A DNA stretch of 64,000 bases from Bacteroidales bacterium (GTDB lineage Bacteria > Bacteroidota > Bacteroidia > Bacteroidales > UBA932). The translations under genes were made by a program, and so were the position numbers. The stretch spans positions 1-64,000 of the forward strand of contig JAKSJN010000013.1 of the NCBI GenBank assembly GCA_024402135.1. Direction: 5' to 3'. Below the pieces are notes generated by a model. It did no database searches and was not told the origin of the DNA. It saw only the letters and a list, made by a program, of their open reading frames with translations. This document shows, piece by piece, positions 36,083 through 45,151 of the stretch; within the stretch, counting starts at the first letter, position 1; the number at the start of each line of letters is the position of its first letter.

Positions 36083-36712
36083 ATGAGCCAGTTACATATC
36101 ATCAACCATCCGATGATCCAGCATAAGCTGACGATCATGAGAAGCAAGGAGACAGGTTCCAAGGACTTCAGAGAGCTCCTCCGAGAAATCTCCATGCTTA
36201 TGGGATATGAAGTCACCCGCGACTTTCCTCTCCAGAGCGTAGAGATCGAGACCCCTATGTGCAAGATGAACGGCTATCAGATTCTCGGCAGAAAGGTTGC
36301 CGTCGTGCCGATTCTCCGCGCAGGTCTGGGCATGGTGGACGGACTTCTCACACTGATTCCTGTCGCAAAGGTAGGCCACATCGGACTGTACCGCGACGAG
36401 GAGACCCGCAAGCCGGTATTCTACTATTTCAAGATGCCTGAGGATATCCAGGAGCGCACAGTCATCGTCACAGACCCTATGCTTGCAACAGGCGGCAGCG
36501 CAAGCGACGCCATCACCAGACTCAAGGAATGCGGCTGCACCAATATCCGCCTCATGTGTCTCGTAGCAGCTCCGGAAGGAGTCCGTGCTCTCCAGGAAGC
36601 ACATCCAGACGTTGACATCTTCACTGCATCACTCGACGAGAAGCTCAACGACAGGGCTTACATTCTCCCTGGCCTCGGCGATGCCGGCGACAGAATCTTC
36701 GGAACAAAATAG
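36083..36712 (+). CDS. upp: Uracil phosphoribosyltransferase
   Basis: Salvage enzyme making UMP from uracil and PRPP, 209 aa, cytoplasmic. The PRPP-binding loop is [14 protein letters not shown]; the family segments [13 protein letters not shown] and [16 protein letters not shown] near the C-terminus bind the base. The ATG at 36083 follows the promoter; an earlier in-frame start would lie within the divergent rpsO region. Monocistronic, ended by a strong hairpin. Confidence 0.96.
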   Translation: MSQLHIINHPMIQHKLTIMRSKETGSKDFRELLREISMLMGYEVTRDFPLQSVEIETPMCKMNGYQILGRKVAVVPILRAGLGMVDGLLTLIPVAKVGHIGLYRDEETRKPVFYYFKMPEDIQERTVIVTDPMLATGGSASDAITRLKECGCTNIRLMCLVAAPEGVRALQEAHPDVDIFTASLDEKLNDRAYILPGLGDAGDRIFGTK

Positions 36713-36730
36713 TGATTGACAAATATGATG

Positions 36731-36765
36731 AAATGGCGCAAGGGTATGATTCCTTGCGCCATTTT
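36731..36765. terminator. Bidirectional terminator between upp and the flotillin gene
   Basis: A 13-bp perfect stem (AAATGGCGCAAGG) with an 8-nt loop and T4 after it; A's on the other side allow use by the leftward flotillin operon. Confidence 0.88.
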
Positions 36766-36809
36766 CGTATCGTTGTTGAATCAAGGGTGTTGAGTCCTTG
36801 ATTCTTTTT

Positions 36810-38225
36810 TTACTGTTCTTCGGCCGGAGTTTCCTCTGCGGCAGCCTCCTTGCCCTTGAGGTATGAAGGGAGTTCCATGCCTGCCATCTTGAAGAGTTCA
36901 TCGAGAGGAGGTACTGACTTCATCATGCCGGAGATGAAGTTCGAGGTCGCGGTCTTGCCGTCGGTGCCATTGCCGGTATCCCATACGGTAACCTTGTCGA
37001 TGTTGATGCCCTTGACAGCCTCAACCTGAGTCTTGACGAGTTCAGGAAGCTTGTCTGCGATAAGCATGAGCACGGCCTTCTGCGGATCACCGGCAGCAGC
37101 CTTGACCATCTCGTTGAAACCTTCAGCCTGCTTGCTGAGGATCTCGAGAGTACCGCGTGCCTGTGCATCCATCTTTGCATAGATAGCGTCAGCCTCACCC
37201 TTTGCCTTGCGGCGGATCTGCTCAGCCTCTGCCTCAGCCTCGATGATGGCCTTCTCACGCTCGATCTGAGCAGCGACCACGATATTGGCCTGCTGGGTAG
37301 CCTTCTCACGTTCCGCACGGGCAAGCTCGGCGTCACGCTCTGACTTGTAAGCCTCCTCGAGAGCCTTTGCAGCCTGAACCTTCTCGGCCGCTACTGCAAG
37401 GCGCTCAGCCTCTGCCTGGCGCTCACGACGGGTTGCGTCGGACTGGGCGATGGCAATCTTCGAGTTGTTCTCTCCCTCGACAGCCTTTGCATTGGCGTCA
37501 GCGGTCCTGATTCGGGTATCTCTTGATGTCTCGGCGATACGGATGTCCTTGTCCCTGTCTGCCTCTGCCTTACCGATCTCACCATAGCGGTTCTGCTCGG
37601 CAACGCTCTTCTTTGCGTCGTTGATAGCCTTTGCGGCAGCCTCCTTACCGAGGGCCTCGATATAGCCTGACTCGTCACGGATATCGGTAACGTTGACGTT
37701 GATGAGCTTGAGACCGATCTTGCGGAGCTCAGCCTCGACGTTGGTGCTGACATTCGCAAGGAACTTGTCACGGTCAGAGTTGATTTCCTCGATATCCATG
37801 GTAGCGATAACGAGACGGAGCTGACCGAACAGGATATCGGTAGCGATGTTGCGGATATCCTCGGTCTTGAGGCCGAGAAGACGCTCAGCAGCGTTGTTCA
37901 TGCTGTCAACATCTGTGGTCACACCGACGGTGAATCGGCAAGGGACGTCGACGCGGATATTCTGCTTTGAAAGCGCATTGGTAAGGTTGCAGTCGATTCC
38001 GATAGGCTTGAGGTCCAGGAACTCGTAGCTCTGGAACACAGGCCAGATGAATGCCGCACCGCCATGGATGCACTTGGCAGTCGAATTGCCGCCCTGCTTG
38101 GTCTTACCGGTCTTACCGTAGATCACGAGAATCTTGTCGGAAGGACAGCGCTTGTAGCGGCGCAGGATTGCTGTGAAGGTCACAAAGACCACGAAGATGA
38201 TGATTGGAAGAAGATACATTTCCAT
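36810..38225 (-). CDS. Flotillin-like protein (SPFH/band 7 family)
   Basis: Membrane-organising scaffold, 471 aa. An N-terminal hairpin membrane segment (about 4-20) leads into the SPFH domain (about 25-200; FIWPVFQSYEFLDLKPIGID), followed by a long Ala/Glu/Arg coiled coil (about 210-370) with EAEAEAEQIRRKAKGEADA and a C-terminal oligomerisation part. This is the flotillin/YuaG layout. The preceding gene encodes an NfeD-like protein, the normal partner. In bacteria the pair forms membrane microdomains. The tail KGKEAAAEETPAEEQ is acidic and probably disordered. Confidence 0.92.
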   Translation of the reverse strand: MEMYLLPIIIFVVFVTFTAILRRYKRCPSDKILVIYGKTGKTKQGGNSTAKCIHGGAAFIWPVFQSYEFLDLKPIGIDCNLTNALSKQNIRVDVPCRFTVGVTTDVDSMNNAAERLLGLKTEDIRNIATDILFGQLRLVIATMDIEEINSDRDKFLANVSTNVEAELRKIGLKLINVNVTDIRDESGYIEALGKEAAAKAINDAKKSVAEQNRYGEIGKAEADRDKDIRIAETSRDTRIRTADANAKAVEGENNSKIAIAQSDATRRERQAEAERLAVAAEKVQAAKALEEAYKSERDAELARAEREKATQQANIVVAAQIEREKAIIEAEAEAEQIRRKAKGEADAIYAKMDAQARGTLEILSKQAEGFNEMVKAAAGDPQKAVLMLIADKLPELVKTQVEAVKGINIDKVTVWDTGNGTDGKTATSNFISGMMKSVPPLDELFKMAGMELPSYLKGKEAAAEETPAEEQ

Positions 38226-38266
38226 AGTATTCCGTTTTAATACGAGGTGCCGTTTCTGGGCAGTCT

Positions 38267-38836
38267 CTATTTCTTTTCAACAAGGAGAGTGTTTTCATTG
38301 ATTACCTCGACTACCTTTACCGGAGTACCGGTAGCGAGTTCGGAGCCCGCAGTCTGGGCGGCATACTCACGGAGAGAGCCCTTGATCGAGATCTGGACCT
38401 TACCGTCGCCTTCGCGTGCGGCAGGGACAGGGAGATACACGGTGCCGGTACAGCCGACTGCCGACTCACGGACATCGATATTACCGGACTGCTGCATGCC
38501 TGCAAGCCACTTGAAAAGCATCATCACGAGTGCTACAAGGAGGACGCCGACAAGGATGGAGAGTACGATGAGAACAGGGACCGAACTTATGCTGTCGTGC
38601 AGCAGGATTGCGGTCCAGCCGAAGCCCAGTGCGAAGTTGACGAAGTTGCGGAAGGTCAGAAGCCCCATGCCGCTGCCATCAGCATCGCCGCCATCCATGT
38701 CAAAGTCCGTGTCGGCATCTGCGCCGATGAAGGTCAGCACGGACTGGATGAGGAAGATCAGCGATGCAGCAAGGGTGACACCCCAGAGCACCTGCATAGG
38801 GGTCGTCAGCTGTGTCCAAAGTTCAAGCATTTTCAT
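38267..38836 (-). CDS. NfeD-like membrane protein (YuaF type)
   Basis: 189 aa. Two to three membrane helices (about 17-38, 65-80 and 84-112) with an Asp-rich loop between the first two (GADADTDFDMDGGDADG), then a C-terminal OB-fold-like domain (about 120-189; GCTGTVYLPVPAAREG). It lies 41 nt before the flotillin gene, matching the yuaF-yuaG pairing of Bacillus. It probably recruits or stabilises the flotillin assembly. Confidence 0.85.
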   Translation of the reverse strand: MKMLELWTQLTTPMQVLWGVTLAASLIFLIQSVLTFIGADADTDFDMDGGDADGSGMGLLTFRNFVNFALGFGWTAILLHDSISSVPVLIVLSILVGVLLVALVMMLFKWLAGMQQSGNIDVRESAVGCTGTVYLPVPAAREGDGKVQISIKGSLREYAAQTAGSELATGTPVKVVEVINENTLLVEKK

Positions 38837-38856
38837 ATAAGTTTAGATGGTAATGT

Positions 38857-40446
38857 CTAGTCTGTGTACAGGCCGTCGCGTGAAAGGATGTGCGACAGGT
38901 TTGCAAGGCCCCAGGTGAACACTGCGGTGATGGTAGAAGACTGTTCCTGGTAGTCAGGATAGCTCATCTGGTAGGTGTCACGGTCGGTATGCCAGATCTC
39001 ACCGTACTGGAAGTCATAGCCGCAAGGGTCGCCGAGCTGGAATCCCATGGTAGGAACGCCGTTCATCGCGAAATAAGCATGGTCACTACCGCCGGCAGTG
39101 GTAGGACGCGGACCGGCTGCACCCTGACGCTTTACGACCTGGAGAGGATATGCTGCTGTAGCCTTGTAGTTCTTGAGAGGCTCAGCGATTGCGACCATGT
39201 CGTCATACATGGCATCGGTGACACTGATTGCGACAGGAACGGTCGGGCCTGAGTCGCGGTTGAAGTAATTCGAGATTTTCTTGATCTTGTCCTTGCTGCA
39301 GTGCTCCACGAAGTACTTGGATCCCCAAAGACCATACTCCTCGGCTGCCCAGAGACAGATCTGGATGCTGCGGAGAGGCTTGCACTCCTTGGTAGCGCCT
39401 GCTGCAGAAAGCATGCGGCCGACCTCGAGAGCCACTGATGCACCGTTGCCGTCATCAACGCCGCCGGTAGCGCTGTCGAAAGCGTCAAGATGGCCGCCGA
39501 CGATCACGTACTCATCAGGATACTTGCTTCCCTTGATGGTAGCGATGACGTTATGGTACTTCACCGGACCAGGATAGAAGTTGTTGCGGATGTCGAACTC
39601 GAGTTGGAAATACTCGTTACGGTCAACCATTGACGCAATCATATCGTACTGCTCGCTGTCGAGCTTGATGTCTGGAAGAGTCGGCAGATTGTCGAAACTC
39701 ATGTCCATGAGGTTCTTTCTGTCGTAAAGTGTGGTGATCGGCACCTTCGCGCTCTGGATGATGCCGAGAGCACCTGCCTCGATCATCTCCTTGTAGAAGA
39801 GAGCCGGGGTCTGACGGAGGGTCGCACCTTCTGCGCGGTTGCGTGGAAGAGCTGCGATGCTGTCATTGTATGCCTTGTCGATGGCGCGCTGGTTCTCGCC
39901 AGCCTCGCCCCAGTCGATAGGCCATCCATTGTTGGTTCCGCCGATGAGCACCCATGCGCCCTTGATCTTGCCCTTCATGCGTTCGAAATCACGGGTGGTC
40001 AAAGGCTCACGTACTACATGTCCACGCTGCACTCCCTTGGTTCCGGAAGTATAGGAAGGAGTGGTAAAATGAAGAACGGTACCGCTTCCGAAGGCGGTCT
40101 TGCTGTCGCCGATACCGACGATACGGCCTGACCATGGTCCACGGTTGAATCCGACAGGAACCTCGCCCACTTCCTGGACCTCGACGTCGAATCCCCACTT
40201 GCGGAACTGGTCTGCACACCAGTAGGTAGCGGCTGTATAGTTTGGAGAGCCGACAATGCGTCCGCCGAAACGGTTTGCGAGGTAGTCGAGCTGAACCATT
40301 GTCTGGTTATTGTCGGTTCCCTCTTCTATGATCTTTGCGGTAACGGCCTCCTGGGCCTTCTTTGATGTCTTCTGGGCTGATGCTGCCGGCTGGACGCCGA
40401 TGAAAGCTGCAACAGCAATAGCTGCGATAATGAATTTGCGCTTCAT
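38857..40446 (-). CDS. M28 family zinc aminopeptidase, exported
   Basis: 529 aa, signal peptide MKRKFIIAAIAVAAFIGVQPAASAQ; an in-frame extension of 31 residues upstream is rejected because it crosses the promoter. The M28 zinc ligands are seen: HLDAFDSATGGVDDGNG (His and Asp), AAEEYGLWGS (catalytic and ligand Glu), NRDSG (Asp) and the late His in EIWHTDRDTY. A protease-associated (PA) insert likely occupies about 150-270. It removes N-terminal residues from periplasmic peptides. Only 20 nt separate it from the nfeD gene, so the three leftward genes may form one operon. Confidence 0.92.
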   Translation of the reverse strand: MKRKFIIAAIAVAAFIGVQPAASAQKTSKKAQEAVTAKIIEEGTDNNQTMVQLDYLANRFGGRIVGSPNYTAATYWCADQFRKWGFDVEVQEVGEVPVGFNRGPWSGRIVGIGDSKTAFGSGTVLHFTTPSYTSGTKGVQRGHVVREPLTTRDFERMKGKIKGAWVLIGGTNNGWPIDWGEAGENQRAIDKAYNDSIAALPRNRAEGATLRQTPALFYKEMIEAGALGIIQSAKVPITTLYDRKNLMDMSFDNLPTLPDIKLDSEQYDMIASMVDRNEYFQLEFDIRNNFYPGPVKYHNVIATIKGSKYPDEYVIVGGHLDAFDSATGGVDDGNGASVALEVGRMLSAAGATKECKPLRSIQICLWAAEEYGLWGSKYFVEHCSKDKIKKISNYFNRDSGPTVPVAISVTDAMYDDMVAIAEPLKNYKATAAYPLQVVKRQGAAGPRPTTAGGSDHAYFAMNGVPTMGFQLGDPCGYDFQYGEIWHTDRDTYQMSYPDYQEQSSTITAVFTWGLANLSHILSRDGLYTD

Positions 40447-40496
40447 AAGTTCGTTATTTGTTGTCAGTATGATTGCGGTTAAGGACCGCATCCTCA

Positions 40497-40504
40497 CAAA
40501 TATA
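40497..40504 (-). promoter_or_regulatory. -7 box of the M28-nfeD-flotillin operon
   Basis: TATATTTG on the minus strand fits TAnnTTTG, giving a leader of about 44 nt. The -33 element is unclear. Confidence 0.5.
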
Positions 40505-40547
40505 AATATTAATTCGTTATTTTCGCACGCTGAAACCAACTTGCAAC

Positions 40548-41495
40548 ATGTCCGATTTTTCCAACAAACTGATCAATTCGATAAAGAGAGTCCTGCCCGG
40601 AACAATAAAGACCTGTCTCTGGATGATAGAGATGACCGTGATAGTTTCATTTGCGGTTCTCGTCCTTCGCCAGTTCGGAATCCTTGACTGGCTGTCCAGA
40701 CAGCTGGGGCCTCTTTTCAGCCATTTCGGCCTTCCCGGTGAAGCCGCATTGGCATATGTGACTGGATACTTCGTCAACAACTATTCGGCTATCGCAGTTG
40801 CCGTAACCCTCGGACTGGACGTCCGTCAGATGACGATACTTGCCGTCATGGCACTCTGCTCACACAACATGTTCATCGAAACCTCGGTCCAGAAGATGAC
40901 GGGCAGCAAGGTCTGGGATGTGGTCCTCGTGCGTACCCTGTCCGGAATCATCCTGGCTTTCGTTCTTAATCTGATCCTTCCTTCCGGAGACGTTCTGGGC
41001 ACTCTTGCCGCCACAGGGGAAGCTGATGCTGCAGTTGCTGTCCCTTTCATGCAGCAGCTGGGAGCCTGGGCAATCTCGACCCTGAAGCTCTGTGTGAAGA
41101 TGACCATATTGATCACACTTCTCAACTTCCTCCAGGCCATACTGACCGATTTCGGCATCGCCAAGATAATCTCCAGGTTCCTGAAGCCGCTCATGACCGT
41201 TTTCGGCCTGCCGGAGAAGGTTTCATTCCTATGGATCATCGCCAACGTGGTCGGACTCGGATATGGTGCAGCAGCGATGAAAGAAGAGCTGCGCGGCGGA
41301 AATGTATCGACCGATGACGTAGACCTGCTCAATACGCACATCGGCATCGCACACAGCAACCTTGAGGACCTGACCCTCTTCGCCTCTGTAGGAGGAATCT
41401 GGTGGGTTCTCCTCCTCTCCCGCTGGGCCATGGCCGCCGTCCTCGTCTGGGGACGAAGAGGTATCATGGGGATAACTAAAAAATCCGGTGAGTGA
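40548..41495 (+). CDS. Nucleoside recognition (Gate) domain membrane protein
   Basis: 315 aa inner-membrane protein with about eight hydrophobic helices in two similar halves. Each half has the Gate-type pattern found in nucleoside transporters and spore-maturation proteins (VTGYFVNNYSAIAVAV; VVGLGYGAAAMKEELRGG). The cargo is unknown for such paired-Gate proteins. It is monocistronic. Its stop codon lies in the loop of the terminator hairpin, an economical arrangement. Confidence 0.8.
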   Translation: MSDFSNKLINSIKRVLPGTIKTCLWMIEMTVIVSFAVLVLRQFGILDWLSRQLGPLFSHFGLPGEAALAYVTGYFVNNYSAIAVAVTLGLDVRQMTILAVMALCSHNMFIETSVQKMTGSKVWDVVLVRTLSGIILAFVLNLILPSGDVLGTLAATGEADAAVAVPFMQQLGAWAISTLKLCVKMTILITLLNFLQAILTDFGIAKIISRFLKPLMTVFGLPEKVSFLWIIANVVGLGYGAAAMKEELRGGNVSTDDVDLLNTHIGIAHSNLEDLTLFASVGGIWWVLLLSRWAMAAVLVWGRRGIMGITKKSGE

Positions 41496-41507
41496 TCACC
41501 GGATTTT
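41480..41507. terminator. Terminator overlapping a stop codon
   Basis: AAAATCCGGTGA/TCACCGGATTTT, 12-bp stem with a GTGA loop that contains part of the TGA stop of the Gate protein. T-rich on both sides, so it also serves the leftward Na/Pi transporter operon. Confidence 0.88.
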
Positions 41508-41525
41508 CTTTTATGATGCAAAGTC

Positions 41526-43238
41526 CTATCTGACCTTTCTGTTCTCGTCTCCCTTGAGGAGTTTGATGGTCTTTCCGACGTTGAGCAAGTGGTCTGCAAC
41601 ACGCTCCACGTTGGTTGAGAGCTGGAGGTACTGGGCGCCTACCGTAGATGTACAGAGACCTTCTGCGAGTCTGCGGATGTGGTTCTCCTCCATCTGCTTG
41701 GTGAATTCGTCGATGTCCTCCTCGATCTTGTATGCCTTTCCGAGAGAGAATGCATCTCCATCCCTGTAGGCAGCGATTACGTTGCGATACATGCGGTTCA
41801 CAAGCTGACGCATATAGTCGATCTCCTTGAGAGCCATGTCAGAGAAGTGCTCGTTGGTGCTCTGGAGGTGATCGGTATACTCGATGATGTTCTCGGCATA
41901 GTCACCGATACGCTCGAGATCACGGACTGTTCGGAAAGTAGTTGTAAGATATGTCGAGTCGGAATCGCTGAGTCCCTTGCACTTCGAAAGCTTCACGACG
42001 AAATCGGTAAGAGCATGGTTCAGGAAGTCCAGTTCTTCCTCATTCTTGCGGAATACAGCGACATTGGAGTAGTCCATAGTTGTGATGATGTCGAGTGAGC
42101 GGTTGAAGTTCGCCATTGCGATATCCGCCATATTGACGATCTCGGCCTTGGTCTGCTCAACAGCGACAGGCGGAGTCTTGAGCATGTGCTTGTCGATGAA
42201 GTAGAGTTTGAGGCCGTTTTCTTCCTCGGCATCCTTGTCGCTGTCCTTGACGATCTTGCAAACCATGTTCACCAAAAGGCCTGTCAGAGGCAGAATGATC
42301 ACGACAGTCAGCACGTTGAAGATGGTATGGAACATAGCCAGCTGGGTCTGAGGAGCGCCAGGGAACATAGTCTCGAAAAGGCTTCCGAACGACAGGTTGC
42401 CACCGGAAAGGAGAACCAGAAGCCAGCCTATGATCATGAAGATGACGACACCGCTGCAGTTGAAGATGAGATGGATAAGCGCAGTTCTCTTCGCGTTCTT
42501 GCTGCTGCTGAGACCGGCGATGAGGGCAACCACGCAGGATCCGATATTCGAACCCATGGTCAGGTATATGCCCTGATCCAGTCTCACGAGACCTGCAACA
42601 ACCATGGTGATGGCGATCGAGGTCATGACCGAAGAACTCTGGATGATAGCTGTGAACACGGCTCCGATAAGCACAAGAAGGATGGAGCTGCGGATGCTGG
42701 CGAGGAAAGTCTTGACACCATCCAGGGCGGCAAAATCGGACATCGAGCCGCTCATCATGGACAATCCGACGAAGAGCATACCGAAACCGGTCAGGATACC
42801 GCCTACGCTCTTCCATACCGCTTCCTTCGAGAACAGGGACATGAAAGCGCCTACTCCGGCGAATGCCGAGAAGATAATCGTTGTGGACAATCCGCTTCCA
42901 CCGCCGAACATACCCAACGCGACAATCTGGGCTGTCACGGTGGTACCGATGTTCGCACCATAGATGATGGTTGCCGCCTGGACGAGCGAGATGATTCCGG
43001 CATTCACAAAACCGATGACCATGACAGTGGTAGCACCGGAACTCTGTATGGCTGCGGTACCGACTGTACCGATACCGACACCCAGCAGTTTGCTCTTGCT
43101 TGCCTTTGCGAACAGATTCTTCAGTCTTCGCGAGCTTACGGCCTCAAGGTTCGAACTCATCATCTGGCAGGCGATAAGGAAGATACCTATTCCGGCCAGG
43201 AGAGTCAGGATTGCGGAAAATACTGCAGTGCTTGACAT
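41526..43238 (-). CDS. Na+/phosphate cotransporter with PhoU-like C-terminus
   Basis: 570 aa. Two inverted membrane repeats carry the NptA/PNaS signatures QSSGATT and QSSSVMT; GANIGTTVTAQ and GSNIGSCVVAL are the paired re-entrant loops. Residues about 350-570 form a PhoU-like helical domain in the cytoplasm. It imports phosphate with sodium. It starts 2 nt after the tyrA stop, so it appears to be the last gene of the aromatic amino-acid operon, an unexpected partner. Confidence 0.93.
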   Translation of the reverse strand: MSSTAVFSAILTLLAGIGIFLIACQMMSSNLEAVSSRRLKNLFAKASKSKLLGVGIGTVGTAAIQSSGATTVMVIGFVNAGIISLVQAATIIYGANIGTTVTAQIVALGMFGGGSGLSTTIIFSAFAGVGAFMSLFSKEAVWKSVGGILTGFGMLFVGLSMMSGSMSDFAALDGVKTFLASIRSSILLVLIGAVFTAIIQSSSVMTSIAITMVVAGLVRLDQGIYLTMGSNIGSCVVALIAGLSSSKNAKRTALIHLIFNCSGVVIFMIIGWLLVLLSGGNLSFGSLFETMFPGAPQTQLAMFHTIFNVLTVVIILPLTGLLVNMVCKIVKDSDKDAEEENGLKLYFIDKHMLKTPPVAVEQTKAEIVNMADIAMANFNRSLDIITTMDYSNVAVFRKNEEELDFLNHALTDFVVKLSKCKGLSDSDSTYLTTTFRTVRDLERIGDYAENIIEYTDHLQSTNEHFSDMALKEIDYMRQLVNRMYRNVIAAYRDGDAFSLGKAYKIEEDIDEFTKQMEENHIRRLAEGLCTSTVGAQYLQLSTNVERVADHLLNVGKTIKLLKGDENRKVR

Positions 43239-43240
43239 AT

Positions 43241-44068
43241 TTATTTGATGTTGTTACGTACAGTCTCGAGGAACTGCTTCATTCCTGCTGCGTCCTTTTC
43301 GTGGACTATGGTCTTGAGAAGGCTGATCCTGTCGATGATATTCTGGAGTTCACCCTCGGTATATGGGTTGAAGAGTACTTCCTGGAGCAGGTAATCATCT
43401 TCGCTCATAAGTCCGTTGGCGATTGCCATATGCTTCTTGAAAGTGGTTCCAGGAGCATCCTGATGCTTCATGATCGAACCGAACACGAGAGTCGATGCGA
43501 ACGGGATAGACAGCGAATATGCAACGACCTCGTCATGGCCGTTGAATGTGTACTCGCATACGTTCAGCTTGAGGCGGTTGAAGATGTCGCGGAAGAAAAC
43601 CATGCCCATATAGTCGGTTCCGCGTACAGTCGTCACAGTGTTTCCGTCAGCCATGCGTTCGCGTACGGAAGGCTCGTTGATGATGATGGCGTTCTCGGTC
43701 TGGAGGTTGCCAAGATTGGCGAAGGTCGGACCGAACATCGGATGCACGGACACATAGCGCATGCCTGTTGCCTCGTAATAGTCCATGAGACCTGTCTTGA
43801 CTGATGCAATGTCCGAAAGTATGCAGGTCTTGGGAAGATAAGGCATGATCTTCTCGAAGGCACTTACGGTATAGCTGAGGGTCACGCAGTTGATGAGCAG
43901 TTCAGGCTCGAATGCGCGGACTTCTTCATAGTCGGTGAAGCGCTGTGCGTTATAGATGAAGCGCATGCGGCGGGGATCATTGTCCATGACCGCCACTTCA
44001 TGGTCGAAGCTGAGCAGGTCGGTAAAGAACGAGCCCATCTTGCCGGCTCCGAGAATGAGAATCTTCAT
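43241..44068 (-). CDS. tyrA: Prephenate dehydrogenase
   Basis: NAD-dependent enzyme forming 4-hydroxyphenylpyruvate for tyrosine synthesis, 275 aa. Rossmann loop ILGAGKMGSFF at the N-terminus; SVHPMFGPTFANL carries the family's substrate-binding His. No ACT domain, so feedback control is likely exerted elsewhere. It sits 6 nt after the DAHP synthase/chorismate mutase gene. Confidence 0.92.
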   Translation of the reverse strand: MKILILGAGKMGSFFTDLLSFDHEVAVMDNDPRRMRFIYNAQRFTDYEEVRAFEPELLINCVTLSYTVSAFEKIMPYLPKTCILSDIASVKTGLMDYYEATGMRYVSVHPMFGPTFANLGNLQTENAIIINEPSVRERMADGNTVTTVRGTDYMGMVFFRDIFNRLKLNVCEYTFNGHDEVVAYSLSIPFASTLVFGSIMKHQDAPGTTFKKHMAIANGLMSEDDYLLQEVLFNPYTEGELQNIIDRISLLKTIVHEKDAAGMKQFLETVRNNIK

Positions 44069-44074
44069 AAGGAA

Positions 44075-45142
44075 TTATTTCATTATTTCCATCTGGACCC
44101 TTACGGATTCCTCGTGGATCGATTTCATGATTGAATCTACGAACTCAGGCGAGATGTTGAGAGCCTCAGCCATCTTGTTGCGGTTCTCGAGGAGCTGGTT
44201 GTAGCGGCCGCTCTGGAGGACTGTCATGTTATGCTCCTTCTTGTATGTGCCGATCTCGCGGGAGATGCGCATACGCTTCGAGAGCATGGTAAGGATGTTC
44301 TCGTCAATCTCGTCGATCTGCTTGCGGAGTACCGAGATATTCTCGGTGCTCTGAGGCTGGCCGTCACGGACTACAAGCATCTTCAGGGTGTATCCGAGCA
44401 CGTCAGGGGTAAGCTGCTGCTTTGCGTCGCTGAGCGCACAATCAGGGTTGCAGTGGCTCTCGATGATCAGGCCGTCGAAGCAGAGGTCAAGTGCCTGCTG
44501 AGAGAGAGGTGCGACAAGCTCGCGCTTTCCTCCCATATGGCTAGGATCCGCGATGATTGTGATCTCCGGGAAACGGCGGCGGAGCTCGATAGGGATGTGC
44601 CAGAGAGGGGCATTGCGGTAGAGCTTCGCATCGTATGAGCTGAATCCGCGATGGATGACGCCGATATTGGTAAGGCCCGCATTGTAGAGGCGCTGGATTG
44701 CACCTATCCACAGTTCGAGGTCAGGGTTGACAGGGTTCTTGACGAGGACAGGGATATCTACGCCCTTGAGAGCATCTGCAAGTTCCTGCATCGCAAACGG
44801 GTTGGAAACGGTTCTTGCGCCGATCCAGAGGATGTCGATGCCGGCCTTGATCGACTCAAGCACGTGAGTAGGAGTGGCGACCTCGGTAGCCACGAGCATG
44901 CCGGTCTTCTGCTTCACCTCCTTGAGCCAAGGGAGGCCTACGGTTCCTATTCCCTCGAATCCGCCCGGTTTGGTCCTGGGTTTCCAGATTCCTGCTCTGA
45001 ATATCTTGACACCCTGCTCTGCGAGCTGGGTTGCTGTTTCAAGTACCTGTTCTCTGCTTTCTGCACTGCATGGACCCGAAATGATGATCGGGTTCTCTTT
45101 CTCAAGACCTCCAAGTCTGAGCTTGGTTATCTTCATCTCCAT
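44075..45142 (-). CDS. Bifunctional DAHP synthase / chorismate mutase
   Basis: 355 aa fusion. The N-terminal 265 residues are a type I-beta 3-deoxy-D-arabino-heptulosonate 7-phosphate synthase (SGPCSAES, GIWKPRTKPGGFEG, VIHRGF, DPSHMGGKRE). The C-terminal 85 residues are an AroQ-type chorismate mutase helix bundle (LRKQIDEIDENILTMLSKRM, split by a kink). The same protein thus starts the shikimate pathway and commits chorismate to Phe/Tyr; this fusion is normal in Bacteroidales. A second Met two codons later is an alternative start. Confidence 0.94.
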   Translation of the reverse strand: MEMKITKLRLGGLEKENPIIISGPCSAESREQVLETATQLAEQGVKIFRAGIWKPRTKPGGFEGIGTVGLPWLKEVKQKTGMLVATEVATPTHVLESIKAGIDILWIGARTVSNPFAMQELADALKGVDIPVLVKNPVNPDLELWIGAIQRLYNAGLTNIGVIHRGFSSYDAKLYRNAPLWHIPIELRRRFPEITIIADPSHMGGKRELVAPLSQQALDLCFDGLIIESHCNPDCALSDAKQQLTPDVLGYTLKMLVVRDGQPQSTENISVLRKQIDEIDENILTMLSKRMRISREIGTYKKEHNMTVLQSGRYNQLLENRNKMAEALNISPEFVDSIMKSIHEESVRVQMEIMK

Positions 45143-45151
45143 ATTTCTTTA